From assembly GCF_015624485.1 (NCBI RefSeq), contig NZ_CP061378.1, positions 3,162,001-3,226,000 on the forward strand: DNA of 64,000 nt, in the 5' to 3' direction. Origin of the DNA: Bradyrhizobium genosp. L (GTDB taxonomy: Bacteria > Pseudomonadota > Alphaproteobacteria > Rhizobiales > Xanthobacteraceae). Positions within the stretch are counted from its first letter, which is position 1, and every line of letters begins with the position of its first letter. The notes below the pieces were generated by a model. That model did not search any database. It had not been told where the DNA came from and saw only the letters and a list, made by a program, of their open reading frames with translations. Shown piece after piece: positions 8,355-18,192 of this stretch. The translations under genes were made by a program, and so were the position numbers.

Positions 8355-8629
8355 CCTGCTCTGCTCGCTGGTTCGTTTCCCCTCAATCAAGCTATCCCAC
8401 GTCCGGTGTTCTACGGGGAGGCCTTTTGCGCATTCGGCGGCGGCGGTCGCAGTGGAAAGCCAGCATCTTCAACGACATCGCGAGGAACGGGGCGTTTACC
8501 CATTGTTATCCCTACCAAATTCGGTAACGCGTCCTTAATCGCATTAACGTTAGGGTTTTGCCACGCGGTCCGCCTTGGGCCGCGCGCCGTCCAGGACGGA
8601 CCGGTGTTGCGTACGCGTTGGAGTCTCCC

Positions 8630-9403
8630 ATGGATATCATGACGGGCGCTGGGCTGGTTGCCGGCTTCGCCGTTATCGCGGTGATGATGCTGTTGGGCGG
8701 CGACCTGCACATGTTCATTTCCGAACATGCCATGATCATCATCTTCGGCGGTTCGATCGCGGCGACCATGATCCGCTTTCCGCTCGGCGTGATGCTGCAC
8801 GGCCTGCCGCTCGGCGCCAAGTTCGCCTTCACGATGAGCCGGCTGTCGGCGCGGGATCTCGTCGACGAGCTCGCCCGCATCGCCGAGATCGCCCGCAAGC
8901 AGGGTCCGGTCGGGCTGGAAAAGGTCGAGACCACCGAGCCGTTCCTCGCCAAGGGCATCCGCTACGTCGCCGACGGCTACGACCTCGAATTCATCCGCGA
9001 CAATCTCGAGCGCGACCGCGACAATTTCCTGATGCATCTCGACGAGGGCAGCAAGATCTACCGCGCGATCGGCGACTGCGCGCCGGCGTTCGGCATGATC
9101 GGCACGCTGATCGGCATGGTGCAGATGTTCGCCAACATGACCGATCCCTCCAAGCTCGGCCCGTTCATGGCGACCGCGCTGCTGGCGACGCTGTACGGCG
9201 CGCTGGTCGCCAATCTGTTCTGCCTGCCGATCGCCGACAAGCTGCACGGCAAGCTGCTCGACGAGGAAACCAACCGCACGCTGATCATCGACGGCATTCT
9301 GATGATCCGCGACTCCAAGAGCCCGGCGCTGGTACGCGAGATGTTGCTGGCCTACCTGCCGGAGAAGCATCGCCACGAGGAAGGCGAGCCGGTCCCGGCC
9401 TGA
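8630..9403 (+). CDS. motA: Flagellar motor stator protein MotA/PomA type
   Basis: The protein has 257 residues with four predicted membrane segments, two near the N-terminus (residues 6-24 and 30-52) and two at about 140-200. Between them is a cytoplasmic loop, including EFIRDNLERDRDNFLMH and the conserved APAFGMIGTLIGMVQM segment. It should form the ion-conducting stator with MotB in the inner membrane. ATG 8630 follows GGAG at good distance; a longer upstream frame is not conserved-looking. It is 33 bp upstream of motB and no other flagellar gene is in view. Confidence 0.9.
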   Translation: MDIMTGAGLVAGFAVIAVMMLLGGDLHMFISEHAMIIIFGGSIAATMIRFPLGVMLHGLPLGAKFAFTMSRLSARDLVDELARIAEIARKQGPVGLEKVETTEPFLAKGIRYVADGYDLEFIRDNLERDRDNFLMHLDEGSKIYRAIGDCAPAFGMIGTLIGMVQMFANMTDPSKLGPFMATALLATLYGALVANLFCLPIADKLHGKLLDEETNRTLIIDGILMIRDSKSPALVREMLLAYLPEKHRHEEGEPVPA

Positions 9404-9436
9404 CGGCTCGGATCAGGCGCTCCCGGGAAAGCAGCG

Positions 9437-10267
9437 ATGGCCAAGAAAAAGCGCGGCGATGCACATGGCGGCGGTCACGGCTGGTTCGTGACCTTCGCCG
9501 ACCTGATGGGCCTGATGATGAGCTTCTTCGTGATGCTCGTCGCGTTCTCCACCATGGACAACAACAAGCTGAAGATCGTCGCAGGCTCGATGCGCGATGC
9601 CTTCGGCGTGCAGACCAATGTACGCTATTCCGGCATCGTCGAATCCGACGGCCTGCCGACCCGGCCGAAGCTGAAGAATGTCGACCACATCTCGCCGGAG
9701 GAATCCTCGGCCAATCCGACGCCGGACGAGAAGGAGCGCAGCCAGATCAACGGCGCGCGGCTGAAGATCGACCGCGAATTCGCGCTCGCCTCCGCCTCGT
9801 TGCGGCAGGCGCTGCAGGACATGCCGGAGCTGACGGAAATCTCCAAGAACATCATGTTCGAGGAGACCAAGGAGGGCTTGAACCTTGAGATCGTCGACCA
9901 GGACGGCCGCTCGATGTTCGCCGACGGCTCCAAGGAGCCGTATGACCGCACCCGCCGGCTGATCCAGAAGCTTGCGGCGCCCTTGAAGGCGACGCCGCTG
10001 CGGGTCGCGATCGTGGGGCATACCGCCGCAGGCTTCGTGCCGGCGCGCAGCGATTATGATGCCTTCGACCTCTCCGCCGACCGCGCCAATGCGGTCCGGC
10101 AGATCCTGGAGCGGGAAGGGCTGCCGTCCTCGCACATCTTCGCGGTCTCAGGCAAAGCCGACGGCCAGCCGCTGTTTCCGGACGATCCGACCTTGCCGGC
10201 GAATCGTCGCGTGACCATCACGTTGATGCGGGAAAATCCGCCATTGCCGCCGGATCTGAAGCCGTAG
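9437..10267 (+). CDS. motB: Flagellar motor stator protein MotB
   Basis: The protein has 276 residues. A basic N-terminus (MAKKKRGD) is followed by a single transmembrane helix, FADLMGLMMSFFVMLVAF. Asp22 of this helix is the expected ion-binding residue. The periplasmic C-terminus (about 170-265) is an OmpA/MotB peptidoglycan-binding domain with VAIVGHTAAG, FDLSADRANAVRQIL and the ending NRRVTITL. It pairs with the upstream motA to form the torque-generating stator. The 33-bp gap implies an operon. Confidence 0.92.
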   Translation: MAKKKRGDAHGGGHGWFVTFADLMGLMMSFFVMLVAFSTMDNNKLKIVAGSMRDAFGVQTNVRYSGIVESDGLPTRPKLKNVDHISPEESSANPTPDEKERSQINGARLKIDREFALASASLRQALQDMPELTEISKNIMFEETKEGLNLEIVDQDGRSMFADGSKEPYDRTRRLIQKLAAPLKATPLRVAIVGHTAAGFVPARSDYDAFDLSADRANAVRQILEREGLPSSHIFAVSGKADGQPLFPDDPTLPANRRVTITLMRENPPLPPDLKP

Positions 10268-10380
10268 CAATGGGTTACTGGACCACGGTGGGAGTGACCT
10301 TGTGCTCGGTTGACAGGTGAGGCGGAAGCGTCGATCACCGCGCGGATCAAAATCAACCGATCGAGCGTTCCACCCTCGCC

Positions 10381-12291
10381 ATGGCTGCCAGCGTCACAAC
10401 CAGCGAAGCCCAGGAGGGACAGGGCCAGGGGCAAGCGACCTCGGGCTTCTGGGCCCTGATGCTTGGCAGCATCGGCGTGGTGTTCGGCGACATCGGAACC
10501 TCGCCGCTCTACGCCTTCCGCGAGGCGGTCGGCGGCGCCGCGCACGGCCAGCCGGTCACACGGATCATGGTGCTGGGCGTGCTCAGCCTGATCCTGTGGG
10601 CGCTGTTCACCGTCGTCACCGCGAAATACGTGCTGCTGCTGCTCCGTGCCGACAACAATGGCGAGGGCGGCACGCTCTCGCTGATGGCGCTCGGCCAGCG
10701 CGCGATCGGCCGCCGCAGCTGGCCGCTGTTGGTGCTCGGCGTGGTCGGCGCCTCGATGTTCATCGGCGATTCCATGATCACGCCGGCGATCTCGGTGTTG
10801 TCGGCGGTCGAAGGCCTCAAGCTCGCCACGCCGCATCTCGAGCATTATGTCGTGCCGCTGACGATCCTGATCCTCGTGATCCTGTTCTCGGTGCAGAGCC
10901 ACGGCACGGCCCGCGTCGCCTCTGCCTTCGGGCCGGTGATGGTGCTGTGGTTCGGCACCCTGGCGGCGATGGGGATCGTCCACATCAAGGATGATCCGTC
11001 GGTGCTGGCGGCGATCAACCCCTATTACGCGCTCCAGTTCCTGCTGACTCACGGCACCATCGGCCTGGTGACGCTCGGCGCCGTATTCCTTGCCGTGACC
11101 GGGGGCGAGGCGCTTTACGCCGATCTCGGGCATTTCGGCCGCAAGCCGATCCAGTCCGGCTGGCTGTTCTTCGTGCTGCCTTCGCTGCTGCTGAACTATT
11201 TCGGCCAGGGTGCGCTGGTGCTGTCCGATCCGTCCGCGATCGAGAATTCGTTCTACCGCATGGTGCCCGAGGTGCTGCTGCTGCCGCTGGTCGGGCTTGC
11301 CACGCTGGCGACCGTGATCGCAAGCCAGGCCGTGATCACCGGCGCCTATTCGCTGATCCGCCAGGCGGTGCAGCTCGGGCTGTTGCCCCGCTTCGAGGTC
11401 CGCTACACCTCCGAGAGCCACGCCGGCCAGGTCTATCTGCCGCGGGTCAACCGGCTGCTGCTGATCGGCGTGCTGCTGCTGGTGCTGCTCTTCCGTACCT
11501 CGAGCGGGCTCGCCTCGGCCTACGGCATCGCGGTCTCCACCACCATGGTCGCCGATGGCATCATGGGCTTCATCGTGATCTGGAAACTATGGAATTGGCG
11601 CGCGGCCTCCGCGGCAGCCCTGATCCTGCCCTTCGTGATCATCGACACCACCTTCTTCAGCGCCAATCTGCTGAAATTGTTCGAGGGCGCCTGGGTGCCG
11701 CTGTTGTTCGGTGCCGTGGTCGCGATCATGATCTGGACCTGGCGGCGCGGCGCGGCGATCCTGATCGCCAAGACCCGGCGCATCGAGGTGCCGCTGCGCG
11801 ATCTGATCCAGAGCCTCGAGAAGCGGCCGCCGCACATCGTCAAGGGCACTGCGGTGTTCCTGACCAGCGACCCCAGCTTCGTGCCGACTGCGCTCTTGCA
11901 CAATCTCAAGCACAACAAGGTGTTGCACGAGCACAACGTGATCCTGACCATCGAGACCGCGCCGACGCCGCGGGTCGATCTGTCCGAGCGCGTCTCGATC
12001 GAGAAGATCAGCGACAAGTTCACCGCGGTGCGGCTGCGCTTCGGCTACATGGAATCGCCGAACGTGCCAAAGGCGCTCGCGGTCGCGCGGAAGCTCGGCT
12101 GGCAGTTCGACATCATGGCGACCTCGTTCTTCGTGTCGCGTCGCTCGCTGAAGCCGTCGGCCCAGTCCGGGATGCCGCAATGGCAGGACCATCTATTCAT
12201 CGCGATGAGCCGGTCCGCCAACGACGCCACCGACTATTTCCAGATCCCGACCGGCCGGGTGGTTGAAGTGGGTACCCAGGTAACTATCTGA
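10381..12291 (+). CDS. kup: Low-affinity potassium uptake protein Kup (copy 1)
   Basis: The protein has 636 residues. It has about 12 membrane segments and the KUP/HAK/KT signature near the N-terminus ([20 protein letters not shown]), then [16 protein letters not shown] and [16 protein letters not shown] hydrophilic C-terminal tail of about 150 residues ends with [19 protein letters not shown]. It should bring K+ in with protons across the inner membrane. The start ATG has only a weak ribosome site. It is followed 154 bp later by a close paralogue on the same strand, so the pair arose by tandem duplication. Confidence 0.95.
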   Translation: MAASVTTSEAQEGQGQGQATSGFWALMLGSIGVVFGDIGTSPLYAFREAVGGAAHGQPVTRIMVLGVLSLILWALFTVVTAKYVLLLLRADNNGEGGTLSLMALGQRAIGRRSWPLLVLGVVGASMFIGDSMITPAISVLSAVEGLKLATPHLEHYVVPLTILILVILFSVQSHGTARVASAFGPVMVLWFGTLAAMGIVHIKDDPSVLAAINPYYALQFLLTHGTIGLVTLGAVFLAVTGGEALYADLGHFGRKPIQSGWLFFVLPSLLLNYFGQGALVLSDPSAIENSFYRMVPEVLLLPLVGLATLATVIASQAVITGAYSLIRQAVQLGLLPRFEVRYTSESHAGQVYLPRVNRLLLIGVLLLVLLFRTSSGLASAYGIAVSTTMVADGIMGFIVIWKLWNWRAASAAALILPFVIIDTTFFSANLLKLFEGAWVPLLFGAVVAIMIWTWRRGAAILIAKTRRIEVPLRDLIQSLEKRPPHIVKGTAVFLTSDPSFVPTALLHNLKHNKVLHEHNVILTIETAPTPRVDLSERVSIEKISDKFTAVRLRFGYMESPNVPKALAVARKLGWQFDIMATSFFVSRRSLKPSAQSGMPQWQDHLFIAMSRSANDATDYFQIPTGRVVEVGTQVTI

Positions 12292-12326
12292 CGGAACGCA
12301 GGATTCTGGAGTTGAAAAACTGTGAC

Positions 12327-12345
12327 CTATGCGTGATATGCATAG
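12327..12345. promoter_or_regulatory. Inverted repeat between the two kup genes
   Basis: CTATGC at 12327-12332 and GCATAG at 12340-12345 form an inverted repeat with a 7-nt spacer. A further CCTATGCA half-site lies at 12368-12375. All three are in the 154-bp gap upstream of the second kup. The arrangement looks like a binding site for a dimeric regulator that could let the second kup be controlled separately. This is inference. Confidence 0.35.
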
Positions 12346-12445
12346 CCGGGACCTGAATCCATGCTAACCTATGCATTCCTGCCGGGAGTATAGGCCTGCA
12401 ACCCGGCATTGTGCGATGCGGTAGAAGGCAGAGGCGCAACTTTCC

Positions 12446-14371
12446 ATGTCATCCGAGAGTGCGATCACCGCGGCGGAAACGCCCGCGGCCAACGGGCATG
12501 GCGAAGCGCATTCGACCGCCGGCTTCAAGGCGCTGATGCTCGGCAGCATCGGTGTCGTCTATGGCGACATCGGCACCAGCCCGCTCTACGCGTTGCGCGA
12601 GGCCGTCGTTGCCGCGAGCGGCGGCGAGGCGGGGGTCACCACGCATGCGGTGCTCGGCGTGCTCTCGCTGATCCTGTGGGCGCTGATCATCGTCGTGACG
12701 CTGAAATACGTCGTGATCCTCTTGCGTGCCGACAACAACGGCGAGGGCGGCACGCTGGCGCTGATGGCGCTGGCGCAGCGCGCGGCGGCCAAGGGCGCCG
12801 GCGCGATCGTGATGCTCGGCATCGTCAGCGGCGCGCTGTTCTACGGCGACGCCGTAATCACACCGGCGCTCTCGGTGCTGTCGGCGGTCGAGGGCATCAA
12901 GCTCGTCACCGCGACCTTCGATCCCTATGTCGTGCCGCTCACGGTGGTGATCCTGGTGATCCTGTTCTCGGTGCAGTCGCGCGGCACCGCCAGCGTCGCC
13001 ACCTTCTTCGGCCCCGTGATGTGCGTCTGGTTCGCGGTGATCGCGATCGCCGCGTTGCCGCAGATCGCGCGGCATCCCGAGGTGCTGTACGCGCTGAACC
13101 CGATCCATGCGGTGCTGTTCATGCTCAATCACGGCGTGGTCGGCTTCATCACCCTCGGCGCGGTGTTTCTCGCGGTCACTGGCGCGGAGGCGCTCTATGC
13201 CGATCTCGGCCATTTCGGCAAGCGCCCGATCCAGACCGCCTGGCTGTTCATCGTGCTGCCGTCGCTGGCGCTGAACTATCTCGGGCAGGGGGCGCTCGTC
13301 ATCGGCAATCCCAAGGGCATCGAGAACCCGTTCTTCCTGATGTTCCCGGATTGGGCGCTGATCCCGATGGTCGCGCTGGCGACGGTCGCGACCGTGATCG
13401 CGAGCCAGGCCGTGATCACCGGGGCCTATTCGCTGACGCGCCAGGCGATCCAGCTCGGCCTGCTGCCGCGGTTCGAGATCCGCCATACGTCGGAAGCGCA
13501 TTCCGGCCAGATCTACATGCCGCGCATCAACCGCTTCCTGTTCATCGCGGTCATCGTGCTGGTCTTGATGTTCCGCTCGTCGAGCGCGCTGGCTTCGGCC
13601 TACGGCATTTCCGTGACCGGCACCATGGTGGTGACGGCGATGATGGGCTTTGTGGTGATCTGGCGGGTCTGGCGCTGGTCGCCGCTCGCGGCCGGCGCGC
13701 TGATCGCGCCGTTCCTGTTCCTTGATCTCACCTTCCTGACGGCCAACCTGCTCAAGGTGTTCGAGGGCGGCTGGGTGCCGCTCGCGCTCGGCGCTGCCAT
13801 GATCGTCGTGATGTACACTTGGCGGCACGGCAGCCGGCTATTGTTCGAGAAGTCGCGCAAGCTGGAATTCCCGCTCGACGATCTCGTGCGGATGCTGGAG
13901 AAGCGGCCGCCGCAGCGGGTCTCCGGCACCGCGGTGTTCCTGACCAGCGATCCCGTCAGCGCGCCGACTGCGCTGATGCACAGCCTCAAGCACTACAAGG
14001 TGCTGCACGAGAAGAACGTCATCCTCACCATCGAGACCGCGCCGACGCCGCGCATCGACCCGTCCGAGCGGGTGCGGATGGAGCAGTTGAGCGAGACCTT
14101 CTCCAAGGTGACGCTGAAGTTCGGCTTCATGGAGCAGCCGAACGTGCCGAAGACGCTGGCGATCGCCCGCAAGCTCGGCTGGCAGTTCGATATCATGTCG
14201 ACCTCGTTCTTCCTGTCCCGCCGGGCGCTGAAGCCGGCGGCGCATTCCGGCATGCCGCGCTGGCAGGACCATCTGTTCATCGCGCTGAGTCGGTCGTCGA
14301 ACGACGCCACCGATTATTTCCAGATTCCGACCGGGCGGGTGGTCGAGGTCGGCACGCAGGTGACGATCTAA
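12446..14371 (+). CDS. kup: Low-affinity potassium uptake protein Kup (copy 2)
   Basis: The protein has 641 residues and is a clear paralogue of the gene just upstream. It carries [59 protein letters not shown] and the identical C-terminus [19 protein letters not shown]. About 12 membrane segments and a soluble tail are visible. The N-terminal extension before the signature is a different, Ala-rich sequence. Its expected function is K+ uptake at the inner membrane. Keeping two copies may reflect different affinity or regulation. Confidence 0.95.
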   Translation: MSSESAITAAETPAANGHGEAHSTAGFKALMLGSIGVVYGDIGTSPLYALREAVVAASGGEAGVTTHAVLGVLSLILWALIIVVTLKYVVILLRADNNGEGGTLALMALAQRAAAKGAGAIVMLGIVSGALFYGDAVITPALSVLSAVEGIKLVTATFDPYVVPLTVVILVILFSVQSRGTASVATFFGPVMCVWFAVIAIAALPQIARHPEVLYALNPIHAVLFMLNHGVVGFITLGAVFLAVTGAEALYADLGHFGKRPIQTAWLFIVLPSLALNYLGQGALVIGNPKGIENPFFLMFPDWALIPMVALATVATVIASQAVITGAYSLTRQAIQLGLLPRFEIRHTSEAHSGQIYMPRINRFLFIAVIVLVLMFRSSSALASAYGISVTGTMVVTAMMGFVVIWRVWRWSPLAAGALIAPFLFLDLTFLTANLLKVFEGGWVPLALGAAMIVVMYTWRHGSRLLFEKSRKLEFPLDDLVRMLEKRPPQRVSGTAVFLTSDPVSAPTALMHSLKHYKVLHEKNVILTIETAPTPRIDPSERVRMEQLSETFSKVTLKFGFMEQPNVPKTLAIARKLGWQFDIMSTSFFLSRRALKPAAHSGMPRWQDHLFIALSRSSNDATDYFQIPTGRVVEVGTQVTI

Positions 14372-14492
14372 AGCTTTCGCGCAGGGCCGTAACCCGTTTC
14401 GGAGCCTTGATTTTCTCCGCGCGAGAGGCGACTTTGCGGCCAGACCGGGCGAGGCGCGAAGCCTGCCAAGCTGATGTCGGGAGGATTTTTCC

Positions 14493-14822
14493 GTGGCGGA
14501 CCACCAGGTGCAAGATTTGTTTCCGGACGAGGTGTCGAAGGGAATAGCCGACGGCCGCTATCTCCTGGTCGACGTGCGCGAACCCAATGAAGTCGCCGTC
14601 GAGGCTTATCCCGATAGCGTCGTGGTGCCGCTGTCGACCTTCGATCCATCGGCGATCCCCGATCCGCAGGGCAAGCAGGTGGTGTTCGCCTGCCGCTCCG
14701 GCAAGCGTTCGGTGACGGCCTCGCTGGCCGCGCAGGCCGCGGGCCTGCCCTACGACAAGCACCTCGCCGGCGGCATCATCGGCTGGAAGGCGGCGGGACT
14801 GCCGACCAAGACGGGCGGCTGA
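14493..14822 (+). CDS. Single-domain rhodanese-like protein
   Basis: The protein has 109 residues. It contains the rhodanese fold elements LLVDVREPNEVAVEAYPDS and the active-site loop VVFACRSGKRSV, with a catalytic Cys near residue 69, followed by HLAGGIIGWKAAGLPTK. A persulfide sulfurtransferase role in the cytoplasm is expected, with unknown partners. The start is a GTG, with GGGAGGA ten bases upstream. It is 8 bp upstream of the aminotransferase, suggesting cotranscription. Confidence 0.88.
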   Translation: MADHQVQDLFPDEVSKGIADGRYLLVDVREPNEVAVEAYPDSVVVPLSTFDPSAIPDPQGKQVVFACRSGKRSVTASLAAQAAGLPYDKHLAGGIIGWKAAGLPTKTGG

Positions 14823-14830
14823 TCCCTGCC

Positions 14831-16000
14831 ATGATCTCGATGAACAAGGTCTTCGCGGACCTGCCCGTCACCATCTTCGAGGCGATGTCGCAGGCCGCGC
14901 GCGACAACGACGCCATCAATCTCGGACAGGGTTTTCCCGACGATCCCGGACCGGAGGACATCCGCCGCGCCGCCGCGGACGCCTCGGTCAACGGCTACAA
15001 CCAGTATCCGTCGATGATGGGCATCCCGGAACTGCGCCAGGCGATCGCCGCGCATTACGGCCGCTGGCACGGGCTCAAGCTCGATCCGATGACCGAGGTG
15101 ATGGTGACCTCCGGCGGCACCGAGGCGTTGACCTCGGCGATCCTTGCCGTGGTCGAGCCCGGCGACGAAGTGATCGTGTTCCAGCCGGTCTATGATTCCT
15201 ATCTGCCGATCATCCGCCAGGCCGGCGGCATTCCGCGCCTGCTGCGGCTCGAGCCGCCGCACTGGCGGCTCAACGAGGACATGCTGCGCAGCGCCTTCAA
15301 TCACAAGACCAAGGCGGTGCTGTTCAACAACCCGCTCAATCCGGCGGCGGTGGTCTATCCGCGCGAAGACCTCGAACTGCTGGCGCGGTTCTGCCAGGAA
15401 TTCGACAGCATCGCGATCTGCGACGAGGTCTGGGAGCACGTCACCTTCGACGGCCGCGAGCACATCCCGCTGATCACGATCCCCGGCATGCGCGACCGCA
15501 CCATCAAGGTCGGCAGCGCCGGCAAGATCTTCTCGCTCACGGGATGGAAGATCGGCTTCGTCTGCGCCGCCCCGCCGCTGCTGCGCGTCGCCGCCAAGGT
15601 GCATCAATTCCTCACCTTCACGACGGCGCCGAACCTGCAGGCCGCCGTCGCCTACGGCCTCAACAAGCCGGACGACTACTTCCTGACCATGCGCACGGAA
15701 ATGGCGCGCAGCCGCGACCGCCTGACCAGGGGGCTCGAGAGCCTCGGCTTCCCGGTGCTGAAGTCGCAGGGCACCTACTTCCTCACGGTGGACCTGTCGC
15801 CGCTCGGGCTCAACGAGACCGACGCCGAGTTCTGCTGGAGAATTGTAAGGGATTACAAGGTCGCGGCTATTCCCGTGTCGGCGTTCTACGAGCAGGATGC
15901 GGTGACGTCGGTCGTCCGCTTCTGTTTCGCCAAGAAGGACGCGACGCTCGATCGTGCGCTGGAGCGCCTGTCGGACGCCGTCCACCGCCGCAAGAGGTAA
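14831..16000 (+). CDS. PLP-dependent class I/II aminotransferase
   Basis: The protein has 389 residues and fold type I. It shows INLGQGFPDDPGPEDIRRAA, NQYPSMMGIPELRQAIAAHY, the cofactor-binding MVTSGGTEALTSAI and NNPLNPAAVVY. The Schiff-base lysine lies in VGSAGKIFSLTGWKIGFV. The pattern is nearest to the methionine/kynurenine-glutamine transaminase branch (YbdL, KAT-like). Substrate cannot be fixed from sequence. It is tightly packed between the rhodanese gene (8 bp) and a periplasmic binding protein gene (6 bp), so a sulfur amino acid or amine pathway is possible. Confidence 0.85.
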   Translation: MISMNKVFADLPVTIFEAMSQAARDNDAINLGQGFPDDPGPEDIRRAAADASVNGYNQYPSMMGIPELRQAIAAHYGRWHGLKLDPMTEVMVTSGGTEALTSAILAVVEPGDEVIVFQPVYDSYLPIIRQAGGIPRLLRLEPPHWRLNEDMLRSAFNHKTKAVLFNNPLNPAAVVYPREDLELLARFCQEFDSIAICDEVWEHVTFDGREHIPLITIPGMRDRTIKVGSAGKIFSLTGWKIGFVCAAPPLLRVAAKVHQFLTFTTAPNLQAAVAYGLNKPDDYFLTMRTEMARSRDRLTRGLESLGFPVLKSQGTYFLTVDLSPLGLNETDAEFCWRIVRDYKVAAIPVSAFYEQDAVTSVVRFCFAKKDATLDRALERLSDAVHRRKR

Positions 16001-16006
16001 GCCGGA

Positions 16007-17116
16007 ATGGGAAAGCAGGGCCGCCGTCTCGTCGACTTCGTCGGCACGCTCGCTGCGGTCCTGCTGTTCTCCACGTCCAGCCGCGCGCAGGAGCGCACGG
16101 TCAATTTCTACAACTGGTCGAACTACATGGCGCCGGGAGTCCTGGAGGACTTCACCAAGGAGACCGGCATCAAGGTGGTCTACGACACGTTCGACGCCAA
16201 CGAGACGCTGGAGACGCGGCTGCTCGCCGGCAAGTCGGGCTACGACGTCGTGGTGCCCACGGGCTATTTCCTGCAGCGCCAGATCACAGCGAAGGTGTTC
16301 CTGAAGCTCGACAAGGCGAAGCTGCCGAACCTTGCCAATGCCTGGCCGGTGGTGACGAAGGAGCTTGCGACCTACGACCCCGGCAACACCTACGGGGCCA
16401 ACTACATGTGGGGCACCACCGGCATCGGCTACAACGTCAAGATGGCGCAGCAGATCCTGGGGCCCGATGCGAAGATCGACAGCTGGGACATGGTGTTCAA
16501 GCCGGAGAACCTCGCCAAGTTCAAGGATTGCGGCATCCATATGCTGGATTCCGCCGACGACATCCTGCCGGCGGCGCTGAGCTATCTCGGGCTCGACCCG
16601 AACTCGACCAAGCAGGCCGATTTGGAGAAGGCCGCCGATCTCGTCATCAAGATCCGGCCCTATGTGCGCAAATTCCATTCGTCCGAATATCTCAGCGCGC
16701 TGGCCACAGGCGAGATTTGCTTCGTGGTCGGCTGGTCCGGCGACATCATGCAGGCGCGCAGCCGTGCGGCGGAGGCCAAGACCGGGGTCGATATCGGCTA
16801 CACCATCCCGAAAGAGGGCGCGCAGATGTTCTTCGACAATCTCGCGATCCCCGCGGATGCCAAGAACGTCAATGAGGCGTACGAGCTGATCAACTACCTC
16901 TACCGCCCCGACGTCGCGGCGAAGAACTCGAACTTCCTGTCCTACGCCAACGGCAATCTGGCGAGCCAGAAGCTCGTCGATCCGAAGATCCTCGACGACA
17001 AGAACATCTATCCCGACGAAGCCATGCAGAAGAAGCTGTTCGTGATCACCGCGCGCGACCCCGCCACGCAGCGGATCATCAACCGGCTATGGACGCGGGT
17101 GAAGACGGGGAAGTGA
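16007..17116 (+). CDS. Polyamine-type ABC transporter substrate-binding protein (PotF/PotD-like)
   Basis: The protein has 369 residues. A signal peptide ends near residue 27 (STSSRAQ). The mature protein starts with the PotF-type sequence VNFYNWSNYMAPGVLEDF, then YDVVVPTGYFLQRQI, YMWGTTGIGYNV, IDSWDMVFKPENLAKF and EGAQMFFDNLAIP. It should bind putrescine, spermidine or a related cation in the periplasm. No permease or ATPase gene adjoins it, so it is an orphan component here, linked instead to the aminotransferase and rhodanese genes. A repeat element that may act as terminator follows. Confidence 0.9.
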   Translation: MGKQGRRLVDFVGTLAAVLLFSTSSRAQERTVNFYNWSNYMAPGVLEDFTKETGIKVVYDTFDANETLETRLLAGKSGYDVVVPTGYFLQRQITAKVFLKLDKAKLPNLANAWPVVTKELATYDPGNTYGANYMWGTTGIGYNVKMAQQILGPDAKIDSWDMVFKPENLAKFKDCGIHMLDSADDILPAALSYLGLDPNSTKQADLEKAADLVIKIRPYVRKFHSSEYLSALATGEICFVVGWSGDIMQARSRAAEAKTGVDIGYTIPKEGAQMFFDNLAIPADAKNVNEAYELINYLYRPDVAAKNSNFLSYANGNLASQKLVDPKILDDKNIYPDEAMQKKLFVITARDPATQRIINRLWTRVKTGK

Positions 17117-17132
17117 CGCGAAGCGTCGCCAC

Positions 17133-17218
17133 CGTCATTGCGAGCGCAGCGAAGCAATCCATCCCACCACACATGCTCAAGCATGGATTGCTTCGTCGCT
17201 TCGCTCCTCGCAATGACG
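17133..17218. repeat. Palindromic extragenic repeat between convergent genes
   Basis: CGTCATTGCGAG at 17133-17144 is matched by CTCGCAATGACG at 17207-17218. Inner arms GCGAAGCAATCC and GGATTGCTTCGTCGC extend the stem. The sequence is recognised as a widely dispersed alphaproteobacterial intergenic palindrome. It separates the convergent binding-protein and lpxXL genes and could fold into a long hairpin that stops transcription from either side. Confidence 0.85.
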
Positions 17219-17236
17219 CAGGCAGAACGTCCTTGA

Positions 17237-18172
17237 TCAGCGCCAGCGCCGGTGCAGCCAGAGCCATTGATCCGGATATTCGCGGATCCAGCCTTCGACG
17301 ACATCGGTCACGGCCTGCATGGTGCCTTGGACGTCGATCTGGCCGGAGGCATCGAACACCGGCTTCACTTCCTCGGAGACTTCGCCGCGGAAACGGCCGT
17401 CGGGCAGGCGGATGATTCTTGTGCCGTGGATCGGGCAGTCGATCTGCCGGCGCAGCCGCGCCAGCGTCGGGTTGGCGGTGGTCTTGCGGCCGAAGAAGGT
17501 GACGGGAACGCCGTTGGTCAGATACTGGTCGACCAGCATCGCGACATGCTGGCCGTTCTGCAGCGCCTGCGCCAGCTTGAGCGGGGCGTCGCGGCCGGCC
17601 GGGACCATGGTGCCCATCTTGACCGCACGGATCCGTTCGATGGCGCGGTCGGCGGCTTCGATGTTGGGCCGGCGGAACAGGATCGCAGCATCGAGCCCGT
17701 GCGCCACGGCGGCGAGCGCGGGCAGCTCCCAATTGCCGAGATGCGCCGCGAAGAACAGCGCCGGCTTGCCGTCGTCGCGCAACTGGTCGAACAGCTGCTT
17801 GCTGCGGCCGGAGAATTCGACACGGCTGGGCTTGTCCGGATCGGCGGGATCATGGTCCCAAATGCGGTCGAGATGGGCAAACTCGGCGCCGAGCCGCCCG
17901 AGATTGTGCCAGACCCCGCTGAGGATCTGCTCGATCTCCTGCGGTGATTTCTCAGGGAAAGCCGCGGTGAGATTTTCGCGGCCGATGCGGTCTTCGCGCA
18001 ACCGACGGCCGATGAAATGCGCGGCGCGGCCGAAGAACCTTGCGGTCTTGTCCGGATCGAAATAGCGCGTGGCCCGCAACATGCCGATCGTCGCAGCGCC
18101 GGTGGCTGCATCGAGCAGGGGTTTCGCGGTATCTCGCAGGCCGGCGCGGGTACGAAGGAGCAGGCGTTTCAT
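17237..18172 (-). CDS. lpxXL: Lipid A long-chain acyltransferase LpxXL
   Basis: The protein has 311 residues of the LpxL/HtrB lysophospholipid-acyltransferase family. The catalytic motif is in FFAAHLGNWELPALAAV (HX4E). Later come MGTMVPAGRDAPLKLAQAL, VAMLVDQYLTNGVPVTFFG and the ending PDQWLWLHRRWR. In rhizobia LpxXL transfers a 27-hydroxyoctacosanoate-type chain from AcpXL to lipid A. I start it at ATG 18172 (MKRLLLRTRAGL); the long upstream frame is the fabF gene read out of frame. It is last in the minus-strand acpXL operon, 20 bp after the ketosynthase gene, which supports the LpxXL assignment over ordinary LpxL. Confidence 0.88.
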   Translation of the reverse strand: MKRLLLRTRAGLRDTAKPLLDAATGAATIGMLRATRYFDPDKTARFFGRAAHFIGRRLREDRIGRENLTAAFPEKSPQEIEQILSGVWHNLGRLGAEFAHLDRIWDHDPADPDKPSRVEFSGRSKQLFDQLRDDGKPALFFAAHLGNWELPALAAVAHGLDAAILFRRPNIEAADRAIERIRAVKMGTMVPAGRDAPLKLAQALQNGQHVAMLVDQYLTNGVPVTFFGRKTTANPTLARLRRQIDCPIHGTRIIRLPDGRFRGEVSEEVKPVFDASGQIDVQGTMQAVTDVVEGWIREYPDQWLWLHRRWR

Positions 18173-18192
18173 CGCATGAAGCGAGCGCTGGC

